64,000 nucleotides of DNA, taken from positions 5,270,001 to 5,334,000 of the forward strand of contig NZ_AP018439.1 of NCBI RefSeq assembly GCF_009937955.1, given 5' to 3'. The notes beneath the pieces were generated by a model that ran no database searches, was not told where the DNA came from, and worked only from the letters and a program-made list of their open reading frames with translations. Source of the stretch: Undibacterium sp. KW1 (lineage in GTDB: Bacteria > Pseudomonadota > Gammaproteobacteria > Burkholderiales > Burkholderiaceae_D). The position numbers were made by a program, and so were the translations under genes. Shown piece after piece: positions 18,504 to 26,843 of this stretch; the first letter of the stretch is position 1; the number at the start of each line of letters is the position of its first letter.

Positions 18504-19253
18504 ATGACAGAAGATGAAATCCGCCGTAACGCCTTTGCAATGCCTTATTCGAATTCAGCCTTTCCACCCGGGCCCTACCGCTTTACCGACAGGGAATACC
18601 TGATCATCACCTACCGCACTGACCCTGATCTGCTGGAAAAAATCATCCCCGCCCCTTTGAAGCTGGCAGAACCTGTCGTCAAGTTTGAGTTCATCAATAT
18701 GCCAGACTCCACAGGTTTTGGGCATTATTGTGAATCCGGCCAGGTCATCCCGGTGACATTTGATGGTGTGCATGGCGCTTATGTGCACAGCATGTATCTG
18801 AATGATCACCCACCAATTGCGGCTGGGCGTGAGCTGTGGGGTTTTCCTAAAAAACTGGGTGATCCTGAACTCCGGGTCCACAAAGACACCCTGGTTGGCA
18901 CGCTGGACTATAGCGATTTCCGCATCGCCACTGGCACCATGGGTTTCAAGCACACGCAACTCGATCATGCCGCCGTCAAGGCAAGCATGGAAGTACCTAA
19001 TTTCTTGTTAAAAATCATCCCCCATGTCGATGGCACACCGCGCATCTGCGAACTGGTGCAGTATCAGCTCACTGACATCACTATCAAAGGTGCCTGGGGT
19101 GGCCCGGGTGCGCTGGACCTACACCCACACGCGCTGGCCCCTGTCGCTGGTTTGCCAGTACTCGAAGTTTTATCTGCAGTGCATATCCTGTCTGACCTGA
19201 CTTTACCTTACGGTACAGTCGCCCATGATTACCTCGCCCCCACCAGGAAATAA
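18504..19253 (+). CDS. adc: Acetoacetate decarboxylase
   Basis: A 249-residue enzyme that converts acetoacetate to acetone and CO2 by Schiff-base chemistry. The active-site region ELWGFPKK is present, with the catalytic lysine pair at Lys116-Lys117, and the family pattern YPPxPY-like opening is seen as PPGPYRF. Length is normal. It is followed 29 bases later by 3-hydroxybutyrate dehydrogenase, so both enzymes act on acetoacetate and probably form an operon for ketone-body or PHB-derived carbon use. Confidence 0.94.
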   Translation: MTEDEIRRNAFAMPYSNSAFPPGPYRFTDREYLIITYRTDPDLLEKIIPAPLKLAEPVVKFEFINMPDSTGFGHYCESGQVIPVTFDGVHGAYVHSMYLNDHPPIAAGRELWGFPKKLGDPELRVHKDTLVGTLDYSDFRIATGTMGFKHTQLDHAAVKASMEVPNFLLKIIPHVDGTPRICELVQYQLTDITIKGAWGGPGALDLHPHALAPVAGLPVLEVLSAVHILSDLTLPYGTVAHDYLAPTRK

Positions 19254-19282
19254 GCAAGTCATAACCAAATAAAGGAATTCAC

Positions 19283-20065
19283 ATGCTACTCAATAATAAA
19301 GTCGCCCTCATCACCGGTGCTGCCAGCGGCATAGGCAAAGAAATCGCCATAGAATACGCCAAGCAAGGCGCAAAAATCGTCATCGCCGACATGGCACTCG
19401 AAGCAGCACAAGCCACCGCTAAAGAAATCGAAGCGTCCGGCGGTACCGCCATGGCTGTGGCCATGAATGTGACTGACGAAACACAGGTCGATAAAGGCGT
19501 GGCTGATGCAGTGGCTGCCTACGGTAATATCGATATCCTGATCAGCAATGCAGGCATACAAATCATCAGCCCCCTGGTCGATCTGAGCCTGGATAACTGG
19601 AAAAAAATGCTCGCTATCCATCTGGATGGCGCATTCCTCACCACCCGCGCCTGCATGCGTTCCATGATCGCTGGCGGCAAAGGCGGCAGCGTGATCTACA
19701 TGGGCTCCGTCCATTCGCACGAAGCATCCCCACTGAAAGCCCCCTACGTCACCGCCAAGCACGGCCTGATCGGTCTGGCAAAAACCGTTGCCAAAGAAGG
19801 CGCAAAAAACAATATCCGCGCCAACGTCATCTGCCCTGGCTTTGTCCGTACCCCACTGGTCGATAAACAAATCCCGGAACAGGCAAAAGAACTAGGCATC
19901 ACAGAAGAAGAAGTCATCAAGAATGTGATGCTGAAAGAAACAGTCGATGGCGAATTCACGACCGTACAAGACGTCGCCCAAACCGCGCTATTCCTCGCGG
20001 CCTTTGGCACCAATGCATTGACTGGCCAATCCATTACGGTTAGTCATGGGTGGCATATGCAGTAA
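19283..20065 (+). CDS. bdhA: 3-hydroxybutyrate dehydrogenase (short-chain dehydrogenase)
   Basis: A 260-residue classical SDR. The NAD-binding TGAASGIG is at residues about 11-18, NAG at 89-91, and the catalytic Ser-Tyr-Lys are in [10 protein letters not shown], then YVTAKHG. The [15 protein letters not shown] context and the C-terminal GWHMQ-type ending are those of D-3-hydroxybutyrate dehydrogenases, which interconvert 3-hydroxybutyrate and acetoacetate with NAD. It follows adc closely. A ribosome-binding site AAAGGAA precedes the ATG. A hairpin follows 10 bases after the stop. Confidence 0.93.
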   Translation: MLLNNKVALITGAASGIGKEIAIEYAKQGAKIVIADMALEAAQATAKEIEASGGTAMAVAMNVTDETQVDKGVADAVAAYGNIDILISNAGIQIISPLVDLSLDNWKKMLAIHLDGAFLTTRACMRSMIAGGKGGSVIYMGSVHSHEASPLKAPYVTAKHGLIGLAKTVAKEGAKNNIRANVICPGFVRTPLVDKQIPEQAKELGITEEEVIKNVMLKETVDGEFTTVQDVAQTALFLAAFGTNALTGQSITVSHGWHMQ

Positions 20066-20074
20066 GGTGATTTG

Positions 20075-20102
20075 CTGAACGGCGCACCTGTGCGCTGTTC
20101 AG
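20075..20102. terminator. Stem-loop between bdhA and the RT/nuclease locus
   Basis: CTGAACGGCGCAC and GTGCGCTGTTCAG pair over 13 positions with one mismatch. There is no T-run, so it may be a weak terminator or a palindromic repeat. A second small perfect hairpin, TCACACTT-AAA-AAGTGTGA (20140-20158), overlaps the stop codon of the nuclease gene. Confidence 0.45.
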
Positions 20103-20145
20103 ATGAGGTAACTGACTTTAAGGATTCCATACCGTACTGTCACAC

Positions 20146-20907
20146 TTAAAAAGTGTGATCTATCCTTGTCTCATTTGCCTCAACAAATTTGATCAGTTCA
20201 GCTAAAACATCAGAACTTGGCTTTCCTCCTGAAAGCCGTAGAATGAGTGGATCAATTTCTGCATAATGAAAAGTGCCGCGTCTAGGATTAAAAAGTCCGA
20301 TATGCGACCATTTTCTTCTCCCAGTATTTGCATCAAGTGCCAAGTAGGATATTAATTGCTTGATGTTGCTTCCTGATGCTCTCCGGGTAGTTGTCTTAAC
20401 TTCTATTAATGCAGTTCCTATCCCTATATCACCTTCACAAGAGTTTAAAAACCCAGATCCACTAAATTTCGGGCAAAACTCTATATTTTCACTTTCTGGA
20501 AATGCGGCAAATAATGCATCATAGCGACTACATAATAGAAAGCCGTCAGCCATTTCCATTTCTGACAATGGCGCACTTACAATTGCTTGATTACCGTCAT
20601 ACCTTTGAATTAATTGAAACGCTAGCTTCTGAGCATCGGCAACGATAGGTGCCTGACACCAAGCATCCTGTATGCTTAGACCATTTTGATTTGCGAGTTG
20701 TGCAAGGCGAAAAGCGAATTCTGCAATGATATCAAGGCGCTTAGTACCAGGCTTAACCAGAATAGGAACTAATTCTCTTCGACTACGATCGCATAGAATT
20801 TTTTGATATGCTTCATTAAATAGCGAAACAAATTGAGGTGTGAGCAAAGGAAGGAGTTCGCTCCAAAAAGAATGAAAAGCGCGGGAAAATGATCTCTCAG
20901 AAATCAT
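20146..20907 (-). CDS. PD-(D/E)XK nuclease-like protein paired with the reverse transcriptase
   Basis: A 253-residue protein. The N-terminal 110 residues are helical and unknown. The C-terminal part holds a plausible PD-(D/E)XK core: Asp160 in CEGDIG, then Glu169-x-Lys171 in ALIEVKTT, followed by Gln184-x-x-x-Tyr188 in NIKQLISYLAL, the helix motif found in RecB-like nucleases; NPRRGT follows on a beta strand. The start codon overlaps the RT stop (ATGA), so the two are translationally coupled. It shares the A+T-rich codon use of the RT gene and differs from bdhA beside it. The likely role is a DNA- or RNA-cutting effector or a processing nuclease of the RT system; that role is inferred. Confidence 0.72.
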   Translation of the reverse strand: MISERSFSRAFHSFWSELLPLLTPQFVSLFNEAYQKILCDRSRRELVPILVKPGTKRLDIIAEFAFRLAQLANQNGLSIQDAWCQAPIVADAQKLAFQLIQRYDGNQAIVSAPLSEMEMADGFLLCSRYDALFAAFPESENIEFCPKFSGSGFLNSCEGDIGIGTALIEVKTTTRRASGSNIKQLISYLALDANTGRRKWSHIGLFNPRRGTFHYAEIDPLILRLSGGKPSSDVLAELIKFVEANETRIDHTF

Positions 20908-22505
20908 ACTGGCGCACTTTTATTTTTTTGAAACCTAGCCGAGTACCAATCGCGAATTAGCAACTCAGGCTCACCCCAATTAGATTTTGTATTTTCCCTC
21001 CAATGCTTCCCTTCATCTCCTAGTGAGTAAGAAGAAATAATAAAAGCACGTCTCTCAAATAGGGACATGGATCCGTATCTATTTTTTATATCTGTAAGCC
21101 AATAGTGACAATTCCAATTGGCCATAATCAACATTATCAACCGACGTATCATAGGATTAGAAATATTATCAAAAACCTCACAAAGAATTTCCTCCTTGCG
21201 CAAAGTTCGATTTCCGCTAAGTGCCCTAATGTAATAGGATAAGTTAACTTCTACAGAGAGAAGAGGTGATTTTTTGCTCGATAGTTCACACAATATTTCA
21301 TCTATTTTTGTTTGAAAAAGTGGATTCGATTTAGAGTAAATTTCTCTAACAACTCGCATCACAGTTACAAAAACGGGAGCAAGTGTCATCAAATTGTTAT
21401 ATTCCAAAAGCATTTCAACAGCAAGCTCTTGCTGTTTATTATTCAATGCTAAAACCGCTTGAACTGCATGTTTAGCAACGACTGAATCAATCGTTGTTTT
21501 CCCGATCTCCCTACCTAAAATTCCAATTATGTCAATTTGCTCAATCGCATCTTTTAACTCTTCATACTCATCTTCCGCATTTGGCGAATATGGGTCAAAT
21601 CGGAGCGAAATATTCAGCAACTTTTGCTCCTCTGTTGCTAGTTTTTCGTTGGCATCCGCTGGGTCAAGTAGTTGTGCAGTTTGTCGGAATTCATCAGCAG
21701 AAATAATACGTGTTTTTTTCTTTTGAAGGACAAGCCCTTCGTTCATAAGTTTTTCAGATAAAAAAACTAAAATTCGATATGCATCACTTTTATCCTCACA
21801 GAAAATTGCATAGTCATCCGCATATCTACAAAATTTTATTCCTTTTCGAACCAATAAAGTATCAACTCCATTTAACGCTAATTCTGAGAGTAAACGAGAA
21901 GCTGGTCCTCCAACTGGAAGACCGTATGACACATTTTTTGAAAATGAATTCAAGAGAGCCATTATTCGCTTCGGAGTATCACCAACCTCAGGAAGTCGAT
22001 TAAGAGCATTTTCTACTCGATGATGGTAAATACGCGGATAAAAATCAGAGATATCAGTTTGGACGACAATAGGATAATCTTCACTCAACTTTAAACATTG
22101 TTTCCTAAAATCATTCCAAGTGCTGTCTTTGAAGATTTTAGCTTCATCATCTTGCCAATTAAAACGATAAGAGAAGACTACATTTTGCGCTTCTGGAATT
22201 CGTTGATCCTCAATTTTTTGAGCCAAAGAGATTACTAAGGCCAAGTAATATGCGTTCCAAAAAGGGTCAATTAATGTTGCCCATCTAAATCCTGTATATC
22301 CGACTTGTGCCAAGGTAGGCATGGTCTCAGGCGGAGACATCGCAATTTGATTATAAAAATTAGTGTGAATAGCCGTTAAAACTGCTTTTGATTCTTTAGG
22401 TTTGTCATAGAAAACGAAATTTTCAAATGGGAATGGGAAAATATCAGTATCGCCGTGACTAGCTATATTTCTCAATGATGCCGCTATTGCCGAATCGATT
22501 TTCAT
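20904..22505 (-). CDS. Reverse transcriptase of the unknown-group / DRT-like type
   Basis: A 533-residue protein with an RT palm: motif A is VVQTDISDFYPRI (Asp151), motif B is GLPVGGPASR (residues 195-204), and motif C is YADD (228-231, catalytic Asp230-Asp231). Before it there is an unusual 140-residue N-terminal part with HGDTDIFPFPFE. After about residue 280 come 250 residues of helical sequence with no domain I recognise. There is no maturase, HNH endonuclease, VTG-type retron motif or CRISPR Cas1 fusion. This points to the UG/Abi class of defence RTs. The ATG at 22505 is preceded by AAGG; a GTG 7 codons earlier is possible. Strong A+T bias suggests horizontal transfer. Confidence 0.85.
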   Translation of the reverse strand: MKIDSAIAASLRNIASHGDTDIFPFPFENFVFYDKPKESKAVLTAIHTNFYNQIAMSPPETMPTLAQVGYTGFRWATLIDPFWNAYYLALVISLAQKIEDQRIPEAQNVVFSYRFNWQDDEAKIFKDSTWNDFRKQCLKLSEDYPIVVQTDISDFYPRIYHHRVENALNRLPEVGDTPKRIMALLNSFSKNVSYGLPVGGPASRLLSELALNGVDTLLVRKGIKFCRYADDYAIFCEDKSDAYRILVFLSEKLMNEGLVLQKKKTRIISADEFRQTAQLLDPADANEKLATEEQKLLNISLRFDPYSPNAEDEYEELKDAIEQIDIIGILGREIGKTTIDSVVAKHAVQAVLALNNKQQELAVEMLLEYNNLMTLAPVFVTVMRVVREIYSKSNPLFQTKIDEILCELSSKKSPLLSVEVNLSYYIRALSGNRTLRKEEILCEVFDNISNPMIRRLIMLIMANWNCHYWLTDIKNRYGSMSLFERRAFIISSYSLGDEGKHWRENTKSNWGEPELLIRDWYSARFQKNKSAPV

Positions 22506-22689
22506 AATTACCTTTTTTACGCACACACAATTTCAATAGTTTACTTTTATCAAAATATAGCTTATTTTAAAAATATAAAAAAAGCAATTATTTAATCAAG
22601 TCACCGAGGTAACTTATCGCAAATACGCATTCGAAAAATTAATTCATACCTTTTACTTATAGGCAAAACCCATCTCAAAATTCATTGCA
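22506..22689 (-). other. A+T-rich leader of the RT operon
   Basis: The 184 bases before the RT start are very A+T rich and include runs such as TTTTTTTATATTTTT and a small imperfect stem (GTTAC-CTCG-GTGAC near 22604-22617). It must hold the operon promoter and could carry a structured noncoding RNA, as some defence RTs do. No clear -35/-10 pair or retron-type msr/msd inverted repeat was found. Confidence 0.35.
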
Positions 22690-23241
22690 TCATCTCGTCC
22701 TATCTTTTTCCCACAACACATCCGATCCCCCCGCATACCAGTTCAACACCCGCGACAACACAAACAGCAAGTCCGACAAGCGGTTCATATACTGCCTTGG
22801 TGCGTCATTGATGGTCTCGGCATTGCCGACGCTGACTATCGCGCGTTCGGCGCGGCGGCAGACGGTGCGGCAGACGTTGGCGATGGCGGCGGCGCGGGAG
22901 CCTCCTGGCAGGATGAAGTCTTTTAATGGTGGCAGGTCGGCATTGTATTTCTCGAGCAGGGAGTCCAGCCTTTCTACCTGGGTATCGGTGATCATGGTGT
23001 AGCCGGGGATGCAGAGTTCGCCGCCCATGTCGAACAGGTCGTGCTGGATGGAAAACAATTCCTGCTTCATCTGCTCTGGCATGTCTTCACACAGCAGGAC
23101 GCTGATCTGGGAATTGAGTTCATCCACGTCACCCATGGCGTGCACGCGCAGGGCGTCTTTGGCGACGCGGCTGCCGTCACCGAGGCCGGTCGTACCTTTG
23201 TCGCCGGTACGTGTTGCGATTTTTGAGAGTCGATTACCCAT
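22690..23241 (-). CDS. Cob(I)alamin adenosyltransferase, PduO type
   Basis: A 183-residue enzyme that transfers the adenosyl group of ATP to cob(I)alamin or cob(I)inamide. The N-terminal ATP-binding motif TRTGDKGTTGL and the C-terminal RRAERAIVS are characteristic, as is LNRLSDLLF-like (MNRLSDLLFVLSR). The ATG at 23241 is used because the family begins Met-Gly-Asn-Arg-Leu-Ser-Lys-Ile; the frame extends 23 codons further without a family match. It stands alone, between the RT locus and a divergent hypothetical gene. Confidence 0.93.
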   Translation of the reverse strand: MGNRLSKIATRTGDKGTTGLGDGSRVAKDALRVHAMGDVDELNSQISVLLCEDMPEQMKQELFSIQHDLFDMGGELCIPGYTMITDTQVERLDSLLEKYNADLPPLKDFILPGGSRAAAIANVCRTVCRRAERAIVSVGNAETINDAPRQYMNRLSDLLFVLSRVLNWYAGGSDVLWEKDRTR

Positions 23242-23315
23242 GGCAAATAAATTAAGTGAAAAATAAATAAGGAAGTGTGCAAGGATACGGCAAAATCTGC
23301 CTGGATACATTATGC
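23241..23315. repeat. Imperfect direct repeat, copy 1
   Basis: This stretch, from TGGCAAATAAATTAAG through GGAAGT to ACGGCAAAATCTGCCTGG and ATTATG, is repeated with changes at 24021-24086. Both lie just before plus-strand genes, so they may be duplicated promoter regions. Confidence 0.5.
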
Positions 23316-23408
23316 ACAGCGCTGTGCAGCATGCACATCATAGCTGGTATTGGTGCTTGGACACTCGCCAAGATTGCCCTGCTTGCCGCGTATCAATATA
23401 ATCTCGCC

Positions 23409-23963
23409 ATGACACTTATACAATTATTCGCCGCGATACGCGCTTCTTATGTTGCCGTGCTGACTGCGGCCATCAATCAGGTTAATGCCCACGTTGAACC
23501 GGCCTACCGCAATGCCGATGGTGCACTCGCTCTGGAAGGCAGCCCGGCCTTGCCCTGCCGGGCAGACTGGATACCGTTAGAGGGTGAATATGCCGGTCAG
23601 TCGCACACGGTGGATGCCAAAACCCAGCTGGAATTTGAGCCCTTTGGCTTTGGCATGTCTGGTACTGAAGTAAGCATCACTCCGTTTACCTGGGACTGGC
23701 TGCCCCTGCAGATCAGCGGCCTTGCGCCTGAGCCTGCAGAGGCTATCCTCGCAGACTGGTTCATGGCCTGGTTTGATGCTGAGGATAACAATGCCAAAAA
23801 TGCCGAAGGCCTGTATGGGGTCGTGCATTTCATGTCAGGCATTACGCAGGAAGATGAAGCCCTGCAAGTCAGCATAGACCTGGGTTCTGTCTCGGAGGCG
23901 GCTCTGGAAGATTTGCTATTCAAACTGACTGATGCCAAGGCGCAGTCCATACAACTGGGCTGA
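23409..23963 (+). CDS. Hypothetical protein
   Basis: A 184-residue acidic soluble protein that I do not recognise. The ATG at 23409 is chosen because it begins a normal-looking protein (MTLIQLFAAIRASYVAVL); the frame is open from 23277 but the extra 44 residues are hydrophobic and have no ribosome-binding site. It contains many Trp and acidic residues (WDWLPLQI, WFMAWFDAEDNN). It lies between the divergent corrinoid adenosyltransferase gene and a flavoprotein gene, each preceded by a copy of the same direct repeat. No function can be assigned. Confidence 0.6.
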   Translation: MTLIQLFAAIRASYVAVLTAAINQVNAHVEPAYRNADGALALEGSPALPCRADWIPLEGEYAGQSHTVDAKTQLEFEPFGFGMSGTEVSITPFTWDWLPLQISGLAPEPAEAILADWFMAWFDAEDNNAKNAEGLYGVVHFMSGITQEDEALQVSIDLGSVSEAALEDLLFKLTDAKAQSIQLG

Positions 23964-24020
23964 AGTAGCACTGCAAAGTACTGCTTGCCGAACAGGCAAT
24001 ATTTGTACACGCATTGCTGC

Positions 24021-24086
24021 TGGCAAATAAAATAAGGCAGGAAGTTGGAAAGCTTACGGCAAAATCTGGCAGGACACAGCATAATA
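24021..24086. repeat. Imperfect direct repeat, copy 2
   Basis: TGGCAAATAAAATAAGG, then GGAAGTTGG and ACGGCAAAATCTGGCAGG followed by CATAAT, closely parallels copy 1 at 23241. It ends about 30 bases before the flavoprotein start and may contain its promoter. Confidence 0.5.
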
Positions 24087-24116
24087 GAGGTCACCACTAC
24101 CTGTACGGACCGCATA

Positions 24117-25541
24117 ATGAACCATCCTGCCATTTTGGCGAATGTCAGAAAGCCCCTGCCCGCTGGCCTGCTGCATGCTCTGCAAGCCTTGCTGGAAGAC
24201 CGTTGCAGCATTGCCCTGGCAGTGCGCGAGCATCATGGCCGCGATGAGTCTTCGTATGACCCCATGCCGCCAGAAGCGGTGGTATTTGCCCAGAGCACCG
24301 AAGAGGTCGCAGAGATCGTCAGACTGTGTCATGCGCATGATGTGCCAGTGATCCCCTATGGTGCCGGTTCTTCGCTGGAAGGCCATATCCTGGCCCTGCA
24401 TGGCGGCGTGACGATAGATTTGTCACAGATGAACAAGATGGTGGCTGTGCATGCCGAGGATTTGACCGCTACCGTGCAGGCTGGCGTGACACGCAAGCAA
24501 CTGAATACCGAGATACGCGACACCGGCCTGTTCTTCCCGATAGACCCTGGTGCTGATGCCAGCCTGGGTGGCATGGCAGCCACGCGGGCATCCGGCACAA
24601 ACGCGGTGCGCTACGGCACCATGCGTGAAAACGTTATGGCGCTGACGGTGGTGACAGCAGATGGCCGCATCATACGTACGGGTTCGCGTGCCAAGAAATC
24701 ATCTGCCGGTTACGATTTGACGCGGGTGTTTGTCGGCAGTGAAGGCACGTTGGGCATTATCACTGAAGTCACCGTCAAACTTTATCCCTTGCCGGAAGCC
24801 ATCTCGGCTGCGGTGTGCAGCTTCCCTGATAATGCCGATGCGGTGAATACCGTTATCCAGACCATACAGATGGGCGTGCCAATTGCGCGGGTAGAATTTC
24901 TGGATGCGAATGGCGTGCGTGCCATCAATGCGCATGACAAGCTGAATTTGCCAGTCAAGCCTTTGCTGCTGTTTGAATTTCATGGTACTGAGCATGGCGT
25001 CAAGGAACAGGCTGAGCTGGTACAGGAGATAGCAGCAGCCAATGGTGCCGGTGATTTTGAATGGGCGACCAGGCCAGAAGACCGCAGCCGCCTGTGGGCT
25101 GCGCGGCATAATGCCTATTTTGCGCTGCTGCAATTACGGCCAGGTTCACGTTCTATTTCTACCGATTGCTGCGTACCGATTTCACGCCTGGCTGAATGTA
25201 TCAGTGAGACCCAGATAGATTGTGAAAACCATGGCATTACCTATTCCATCATAGGCCATGTCGGCGATGGTAATTTTCATGTGCTGATGCTGGTAGATCC
25301 GGACAGCCCGGATGAAATTGCGGTGGCAGAATCCATCAACCAGCGCATGGTGACGCGGGCGATTGCCATGGATGGCACCTGCACGGGTGAGCATGGCGTG
25401 GGCATACACAAGATGGGATTTTTGATAGAAGAACATGGGGCAGATGCAATACGCATGATGCGTATGCTCAAGCATGCATTTGATCCCAAGAATATTTTAA
25501 ACCCGGGCAAAATTATTGCGTGGGATGAGGCTGAAGAATAA
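24117..25541 (+). CDS. FAD-linked oxidase, D-lactate dehydrogenase-like
   Basis: A 474-residue flavoprotein of the GlcD/D-lactate dehydrogenase (cytochrome) family. The PCMH-type FAD-binding part has VIPYGAGSSLEGH and GGMAATRASGTNAVRYGTM; the cap domain ends with HVGDGNFH and GTCTGEHGVGIHK, the residues around the FAD and substrate site in this family. It oxidises a 2-hydroxy acid, probably D-lactate, and feeds electrons to the respiratory chain. The ATG at 24117 fits the family start; the frame is open 24 codons upstream. The next gene, a LysR regulator, may control it. Confidence 0.9.
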   Translation: MNHPAILANVRKPLPAGLLHALQALLEDRCSIALAVREHHGRDESSYDPMPPEAVVFAQSTEEVAEIVRLCHAHDVPVIPYGAGSSLEGHILALHGGVTIDLSQMNKMVAVHAEDLTATVQAGVTRKQLNTEIRDTGLFFPIDPGADASLGGMAATRASGTNAVRYGTMRENVMALTVVTADGRIIRTGSRAKKSSAGYDLTRVFVGSEGTLGIITEVTVKLYPLPEAISAAVCSFPDNADAVNTVIQTIQMGVPIARVEFLDANGVRAINAHDKLNLPVKPLLLFEFHGTEHGVKEQAELVQEIAAANGAGDFEWATRPEDRSRLWAARHNAYFALLQLRPGSRSISTDCCVPISRLAECISETQIDCENHGITYSIIGHVGDGNFHVLMLVDPDSPDEIAVAESINQRMVTRAIAMDGTCTGEHGVGIHKMGFLIEEHGADAIRMMRMLKHAFDPKNILNPGKIIAWDEAEE

Positions 25542-25728
25542 ATCGAGACAGTATTCAATTTGGTAAAAAACCACTCACCATAGAGACACTGAATCACAAA
25601 GTAAGCACCGAGAAAAGCAAGCAAAGGATATACAGAATTCCTCTTTGTCTTTTATTGCGACAACCGGATTTACGGGTGATCTCTTAACGAGTGCTTGAGT
25701 ACGCTACATAAAACAAATCAGGAAGAGT

Positions 25729-26616
25729 ATGGCAACACGATTACCACCGGTACATGCATTATCTGCTTTTGAGGCTGCGGCGCGGCATAGTTCTTTTGCG
25801 ATCGCGGCAGAGGAATTGTGCATCACACCTTCTGCACTGTCGCACCGCATACGTCTGCTGGAAGAACATTTGTGCGAGCGCGTTTTTGTACGTGAAGGGC
25901 GCAGTGTCACGCTGACTGAGTTTGGTCGCCGTTACCTTGATGTGGTGCGGGTAGCCTTGCGCACCTTGTCTGATTTCCCGCTGCCAAACAAGATCACGCA
26001 AAGTCAGTTGCGCGTCAAGGTGACGGTGCCGCCTACCTTTGCGCGCTATATGTTCATGCCGCGCCTGGCTGAATTCATGCACCAGTATCCCGATATAGAA
26101 ATTGAAGTCTATCTGTTTGTGCCGCTATATGATCTGAGCTTGTCAGAAAGTGATGTAGAAGTGCGTTTTGGTGCTGGCGAATATCCTAATCTGGTCACCA
26201 AGAAATTATTTGTTGAACCCAGCTTTGCCGTCGCCAGCCCGGCTTACCTGAAATCTTTGCCGTCGATACAGACACCGGCAGACCTGCGTCATGCCAGACT
26301 CTTGCGGTCTGCCCTGGAACCCTGGCAGCCATGGTTTGAAGTGGCCGGACTGGACTGGCCAGAACCAACGACAGGCTTGCGCATCGATGACCTGGGCCTG
26401 TTGCTGGAAGCAGTCAAGCATGGCCATGGCATAGGCCTGACACGCCAGCATTTTGCCCAGGAGATGATCAACCGGGGTGAGGTCGTGCGTGTGTTTGATA
26501 CGCAACTGGCAACGCCACCGCATGCCTATTACCTGGTGCATGAGGCCCAGGCAAATATACGGCCCGAGGTAGCGCTTTTCATAGACTGGATGCAGGCAAC
26601 TTATCAGCAGGCTTAG
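25729..26616 (+). CDS. LysR-family regulator, GcvA-like
   Basis: A 295-residue LysR-type regulator. The N-terminal winged helix-turn-helix includes LSAFEAAARHSSFAIAAEEL and TPSALSHRIRLLEE, a pattern close to the GcvA subgroup, and the C-terminal effector domain spans residues about 92-290. It follows the flavoprotein gene by 187 bases on the same strand, so it could regulate that gene or act elsewhere. No signal about its ligand is visible. Confidence 0.9.
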   Translation: MATRLPPVHALSAFEAAARHSSFAIAAEELCITPSALSHRIRLLEEHLCERVFVREGRSVTLTEFGRRYLDVVRVALRTLSDFPLPNKITQSQLRVKVTVPPTFARYMFMPRLAEFMHQYPDIEIEVYLFVPLYDLSLSESDVEVRFGAGEYPNLVTKKLFVEPSFAVASPAYLKSLPSIQTPADLRHARLLRSALEPWQPWFEVAGLDWPEPTTGLRIDDLGLLLEAVKHGHGIGLTRQHFAQEMINRGEVVRVFDTQLATPPHAYYLVHEAQANIRPEVALFIDWMQATYQQA

Positions 26617-26627
26617 TGCTATGTTTT

Positions 26628-26716
26628 GTAGGGTGCGCCATGCGCACCGTTTGAGACACGGACACGCCTCCTTGAGTTTATAGTTTGCTGCATGCGATGG
26701 TGCGCACGGCGCACCC
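26628..26716. repeat. Dispersed palindromic repeat, family R2, copy b
   Basis: Arms GTAGGGTGCGCCATGCGCACC-like on the left (cut at 20 bases here: GTAGGGTGCGCCATGCGCAC) and GGTGCGCACGGCGCACCC on the right, about 50 bases apart. It starts 12 bases after the LysR stop. Confidence 0.75.
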
Positions 26717-26767
26717 AGCAATTTGCTCAGGCTAATCAATCACCGGGACTTGGGTAATGAGAAAACC

Positions 26768-26793
26768 GTAGGGCGCATTGTAATGCGCCCCAC
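26768..26793. repeat. Short palindrome GGGCGCATT / AATGCGCCC
   Basis: A perfect 9-base stem with a 2-base centre, flanked by GTA and CCAC. On the minus strand it is followed within a few bases by GGTTTTCTC, so it may also terminate the GGDEF/EAL gene. Confidence 0.6.
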
Positions 26794-26843
26794 AACACGG
26801 CTACGTTTAAAACTAGCCTATGTGCACCGCAAAACTGTCTGCG

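Noticed and set aside
20904..22505. The RT as part of a group II intron, retron or diversity-generating retroelement
   Set aside because: No maturase X or HNH domain, no intron domain V-like RNA, no retron msr/msd inverted repeats, and no template/variable repeat pair or Avd gene near it.
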